From NCBI GenBank assembly GCA_030598385.1, contig JAUVQB010000079.1, forward strand, positions 1 through 6,727: a stretch of 6,727 nucleotides of DNA, written 5' to 3'. A program made the translations under genes and the position numbers. This DNA is from Alphaproteobacteria bacterium (lineage in GTDB: Bacteria > Pseudomonadota > Alphaproteobacteria > Kiloniellales > JAKSDN01). The notes beneath the pieces are model-generated. The model had not been told where the DNA came from, did not search any database, and was given only the letters and a program-made list of their open reading frames with translations. This document shows, piece by piece, positions 5,036 to 6,727 of this stretch (the first letter of the stretch is position 1; each line of letters opens with the position of its first letter).

Positions 5036-5950
5036 CTACCCCCCCAGGAACAGCCGGCCGACCCGTTCGTCCTGGAGCAGTTCGTCGCCGGTGCCGGCCA
5101 GCGCCAGCTGGCCCGACACCAGGACATAGCCGATGTCGGCGAACTCCAGGCCCTTCTTGGCGTTCTGCTCGACCATGACGATGGTCTTGCCTTCGCCCCT
5201 CTGCAGGTCGTCGAGAATTTCGAAGACCATATCGATGAAGCGCGGCTCGAGGCCGATCGAGGGCTCGTCGACCAAGAGCACGCTGGGCTCCATGATGAGG
5301 GCGCGGGAGATCTCCAGGAGCCGCCGCTCGCCGCCGGATAGCGTGCCGGCCTTCTGGGTGCGGCGCTCGGCGAGGCGCGCGTACTTGGCGAAGACCTTTT
5401 CCGTCGCCGCCTTGGCGGCGGCTGGGCTGGCGGCCAGGTAGCCGCCCAGCCAGAGGTTCTCCTCCACCGTCATGTCGGGGAAGACGGAGTTGTCCTGCAG
5501 GATGTAGGCGATGCCGGCGCGGCGCAGCTTGTCCTTGGGCGTGAGCGCCGTCACCTCACGGCCGCCGATCAGGATGCGGCCCCCGAAGATCTCGGTGAAG
5601 CCGAAGATGGAATGCAAGATGGTCGACTTGCCGGCGCCGTTGGGGCCGATGAGGCAGAGCGATTGGCCCTCGCCGACCGCCAGGTCGAGGTCGTGCAGCA
5701 CCTTCATCTTGCCGTAGCCGGCGGTCAGGCCCTCGATCGCCAGCAGCGGCGCGCCGCCGGCGAGCTCGAGCAGCCGGTCGCGGCCGGGCCGGTCGACGGC
5801 GATCTCTTCGGCCTGGCGCGAGACCTCGTCGACGGAGAGCACCGTCTCCACGCCGCCGAAACCGTAGCCTTTGGTCTTGGATTCGTCGGATCCCCCATCC
5901 CCGCCGTTATTTCCGCCGCTTTTTCCGCCAGGGGGCTGCTCGGCGCTCAT
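5036..5950 (-). CDS. livF: Branched-chain amino acid-type ABC transporter ATP-binding protein with N-terminal extension
   Basis: An ATPase of the HAAT (Liv) importer family, working on the inner face of the membrane with LivG. The start at 5950 gives 304 residues, versus about 235 for ordinary LivF. The family-type sequence begins only at LLAIEGLTAGYGKMKVLHD (69-87). Walker A is GPNGAGKST (102-110), the Q-loop Gln152, signature LSGGE (204-208), and Walker B VLLVDEP (224-230) with catalytic Glu229. The EQN motif in place of the usual His switch (Gln262) is normal for LivF. The C-terminal GYVLVSGQLALAGTGDELL and RLFLGG are typical. The extra ~68 residues are Gly/Ser/Asn-rich, then acidic. The ATG overlaps the livG stop in TGATG and has GGGAG seven bases upstream, which supports the long form. 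Substrate is unknown. Confidence 0.85.
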   Translation of the reverse strand: MSAEQPPGGKSGGNNGGDGGSDESKTKGYGFGGVETVLSVDEVSRQAEEIAVDRPGRDRLLELAGGAPLLAIEGLTAGYGKMKVLHDLDLAVGEGQSLCLIGPNGAGKSTILHSIFGFTEIFGGRILIGGREVTALTPKDKLRRAGIAYILQDNSVFPDMTVEENLWLGGYLAASPAAAKAATEKVFAKYARLAERRTQKAGTLSGGERRLLEISRALIMEPSVLLVDEPSIGLEPRFIDMVFEILDDLQRGEGKTIVMVEQNAKKGLEFADIGYVLVSGQLALAGTGDELLQDERVGRLFLGG

Positions 5951-6693
5951 CAGTGGGCTCCCAGATAGGCGTCGATGACCCGCTGGTCGGTGCGCAAGCT
6001 CTCTGGCGCGCCCTCGGCCAGCAGCTCGCCGTGAGCGAGGCAATAGATGCGCTCGGCCAGGTTCATGATGACGCGCATGTTGTGCTCGATAACCAGCAGC
6101 GTGATGCCGAGCTCGGCGTTGGCGCGGCGCAGGCGGTCGATCAGGCCGTTGATGAGGGTCGGGTTGATGCCGGCGGTCGGCTCGTCGAGCAGCAGCATCT
6201 TGGGACCGTTCATCAGCGCCATGGCGAATTCGAGCAGCTTCTGCTGGCCGAACGAGAGGTCGCCGGCGCGCAGCCGGCGCTTGGCGAACAGACCGACGAA
6301 TTCGAGCAGCGCCTCGGACTTCCCGACGACCTCGGGTTTCGGCCGCGCGATCATGTCGGCGAAACCCTCGTGGCTTTGGCCGACGCTGATTTCCATGTTC
6401 TGCAGGCAGGTCATCTTGGCGTAGACGCGGGTCTGCTGGAAGGTGCGCAACAGCCCGAGGCGGGCAATCTGGGGGACGCGCAGGCTCGAGATCTCGCGCC
6501 CCTCGAAGCGAATCGCGCCGGCGTCGATCGGGTGAAAGCCGACGATCGAGTTGAACAGCGTCGTCTTGCCCGAACCGTTCGGCCCGATCAGTCCGATGAT
6601 GCGCCCCTCGGGGACGCTCAGGCTGACGTCGTGATTGGCGACCACGCCGCCGAACGCCTTGGAGACGTTCGATACCTCGAGGATCGCGCTCAT
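5950..6693 (-). CDS. livG: Branched-chain amino acid-type ABC transporter ATP-binding protein
   Basis: The second nucleotide-binding subunit of the Liv/HAAT importer, 247 residues, normal in length. It starts with LEVSNVSKAFGGVVANHDVSL (5-25). Walker A is GPNGSGKTT (37-45), the Q-loop is FQQTRVY with Gln86, the signature is LSFGQ (146-150), Walker B is MLLLDEP (166-172) with catalytic Glu171, and the switch histidine is His204 in VIEHNMRVIM. LRTFQQTRVYAKMTCLQN and EPTAGINP are LivG-type sequences, confirming the assignment over LivF. The ATG at 6693 has a GAGGG Shine-Dalgarno seven bases upstream, and its ATGA appears to overlap the stop of the gene before it. Its own stop shares a base with the livF start. 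The substrate of the system cannot be read from the ATPases. Confidence 0.9.
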   Translation of the reverse strand: MSAILEVSNVSKAFGGVVANHDVSLSVPEGRIIGLIGPNGSGKTTLFNSIVGFHPIDAGAIRFEGREISSLRVPQIARLGLLRTFQQTRVYAKMTCLQNMEISVGQSHEGFADMIARPKPEVVGKSEALLEFVGLFAKRRLRAGDLSFGQQKLLEFAMALMNGPKMLLLDEPTAGINPTLINGLIDRLRRANAELGITLLVIEHNMRVIMNLAERIYCLAHGELLAEGAPESLRTDQRVIDAYLGAH

Positions 6694-6727
6694 CGGCCGG
6701 CCCTCGCATCGTCGGCCTCGGCGACGG
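6690..6727 (-). CDS. livM: Probable C-terminal end of the permease gene livM, partial
   Basis: Only the last 11 or so codons are visible. One minus-strand frame runs in from the right edge (VAEADDARAGR) and ends at TGA (6690-6692), overlapping the livG ATG as ATGA. Liv operons usually place the permease livM directly before livG, and the overlap is the coupling seen at the other junction. The assignment rests on gene order, since the residues themselves are not diagnostic. Confidence 0.35.
   Translation of the reverse strand, partial: VAEADDARAGR

Noticed and set aside
5951..6709. Minus-strand frame continuing upstream of livF through livG
   Set aside because: In this stretch the translation is Arg/Pro-rich nonsense overlapping livG; livF starts at the coupled ATG at 5950.
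1..6727. tRNA/rRNA genes, CRISPR arrays, insertion sequences with terminal repeats
   Set aside because: None seen: no cloverleaf, no regular spaced repeats, and no transposase-like protein in any frame.

Overview
The window looks like chromosomal DNA from a GC-rich alphaproteobacterium, probably Rhodospirillales-like. From about position 1290 to the right edge it is GC-rich, with strong G/C preference at third codon positions and genes packed tail to tail or overlapping. The taxon is inferred from composition and gene style only. The first ~1.29 kb is different: lower in GC, sparsely coding, with an AT-rich divergent regulatory region and genes of phage or mobile-element type.

Layout. (A) 1-658: a left-edge partial gene on the minus strand resembling the siphovirus Gp157 family, divergent from a small XRE-type helix-turn-helix regulator. 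The ~110 bp between them is AT-rich and carries a cluster of inverted AATCAT half-sites. (B) 659-1277: about 620 bp with no convincing gene. It holds two related copies of a degenerate AT-rich repeat, a hairpin, and a TGNTATAAT extended -10 promoter just before the next gene. (C) 1293-2990: hyi (hydroxypyruvate isomerase) and glxR (tartronate semialdehyde reductase), a co-directional pair of the glyoxylate-to-glycerate pathway. The partner gene gcl is not in the window. (D) 2987-3946, minus strand: a second beta-hydroxyacid dehydrogenase paralogous to GlxR, whose stop codon overlaps that of glxR. (E) 4066-5027: an AhpD-like carboxymuconolactone-decarboxylase-family protein and a RidA-family imine deaminase, overlapping by ATGA. 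(F) 5036-6727, minus strand: livF, livG and the probable last codons of livM, the cytoplasmic end of a branched-chain-amino-acid-type (HAAT) ABC importer, with translationally coupled junctions.

How it may fit together. Hyi interconverts hydroxypyruvate and tartronate semialdehyde, and GlxR reduces tartronate semialdehyde to D-glycerate. The second dehydrogenase probably handles a related small beta-hydroxyacid. RidA removes reactive enamine/imine intermediates, and the AhpD-like protein may be a thiol-dependent peroxidase or decarboxylase. The Liv-type importer may bring in a substrate, but none is indicated by the sequence. The central genes therefore suggest small organic acid or amino-acid catabolism.

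I found no clear new system. The points most worth a second look are the Gp157-like/XRE divergent module, the N-terminal extension of LivF, the complete AhpD-type active-site set in the protein coupled to RidA, the tail-to-tail dehydrogenase paralogs, and the repeat lying in the hyi promoter region.
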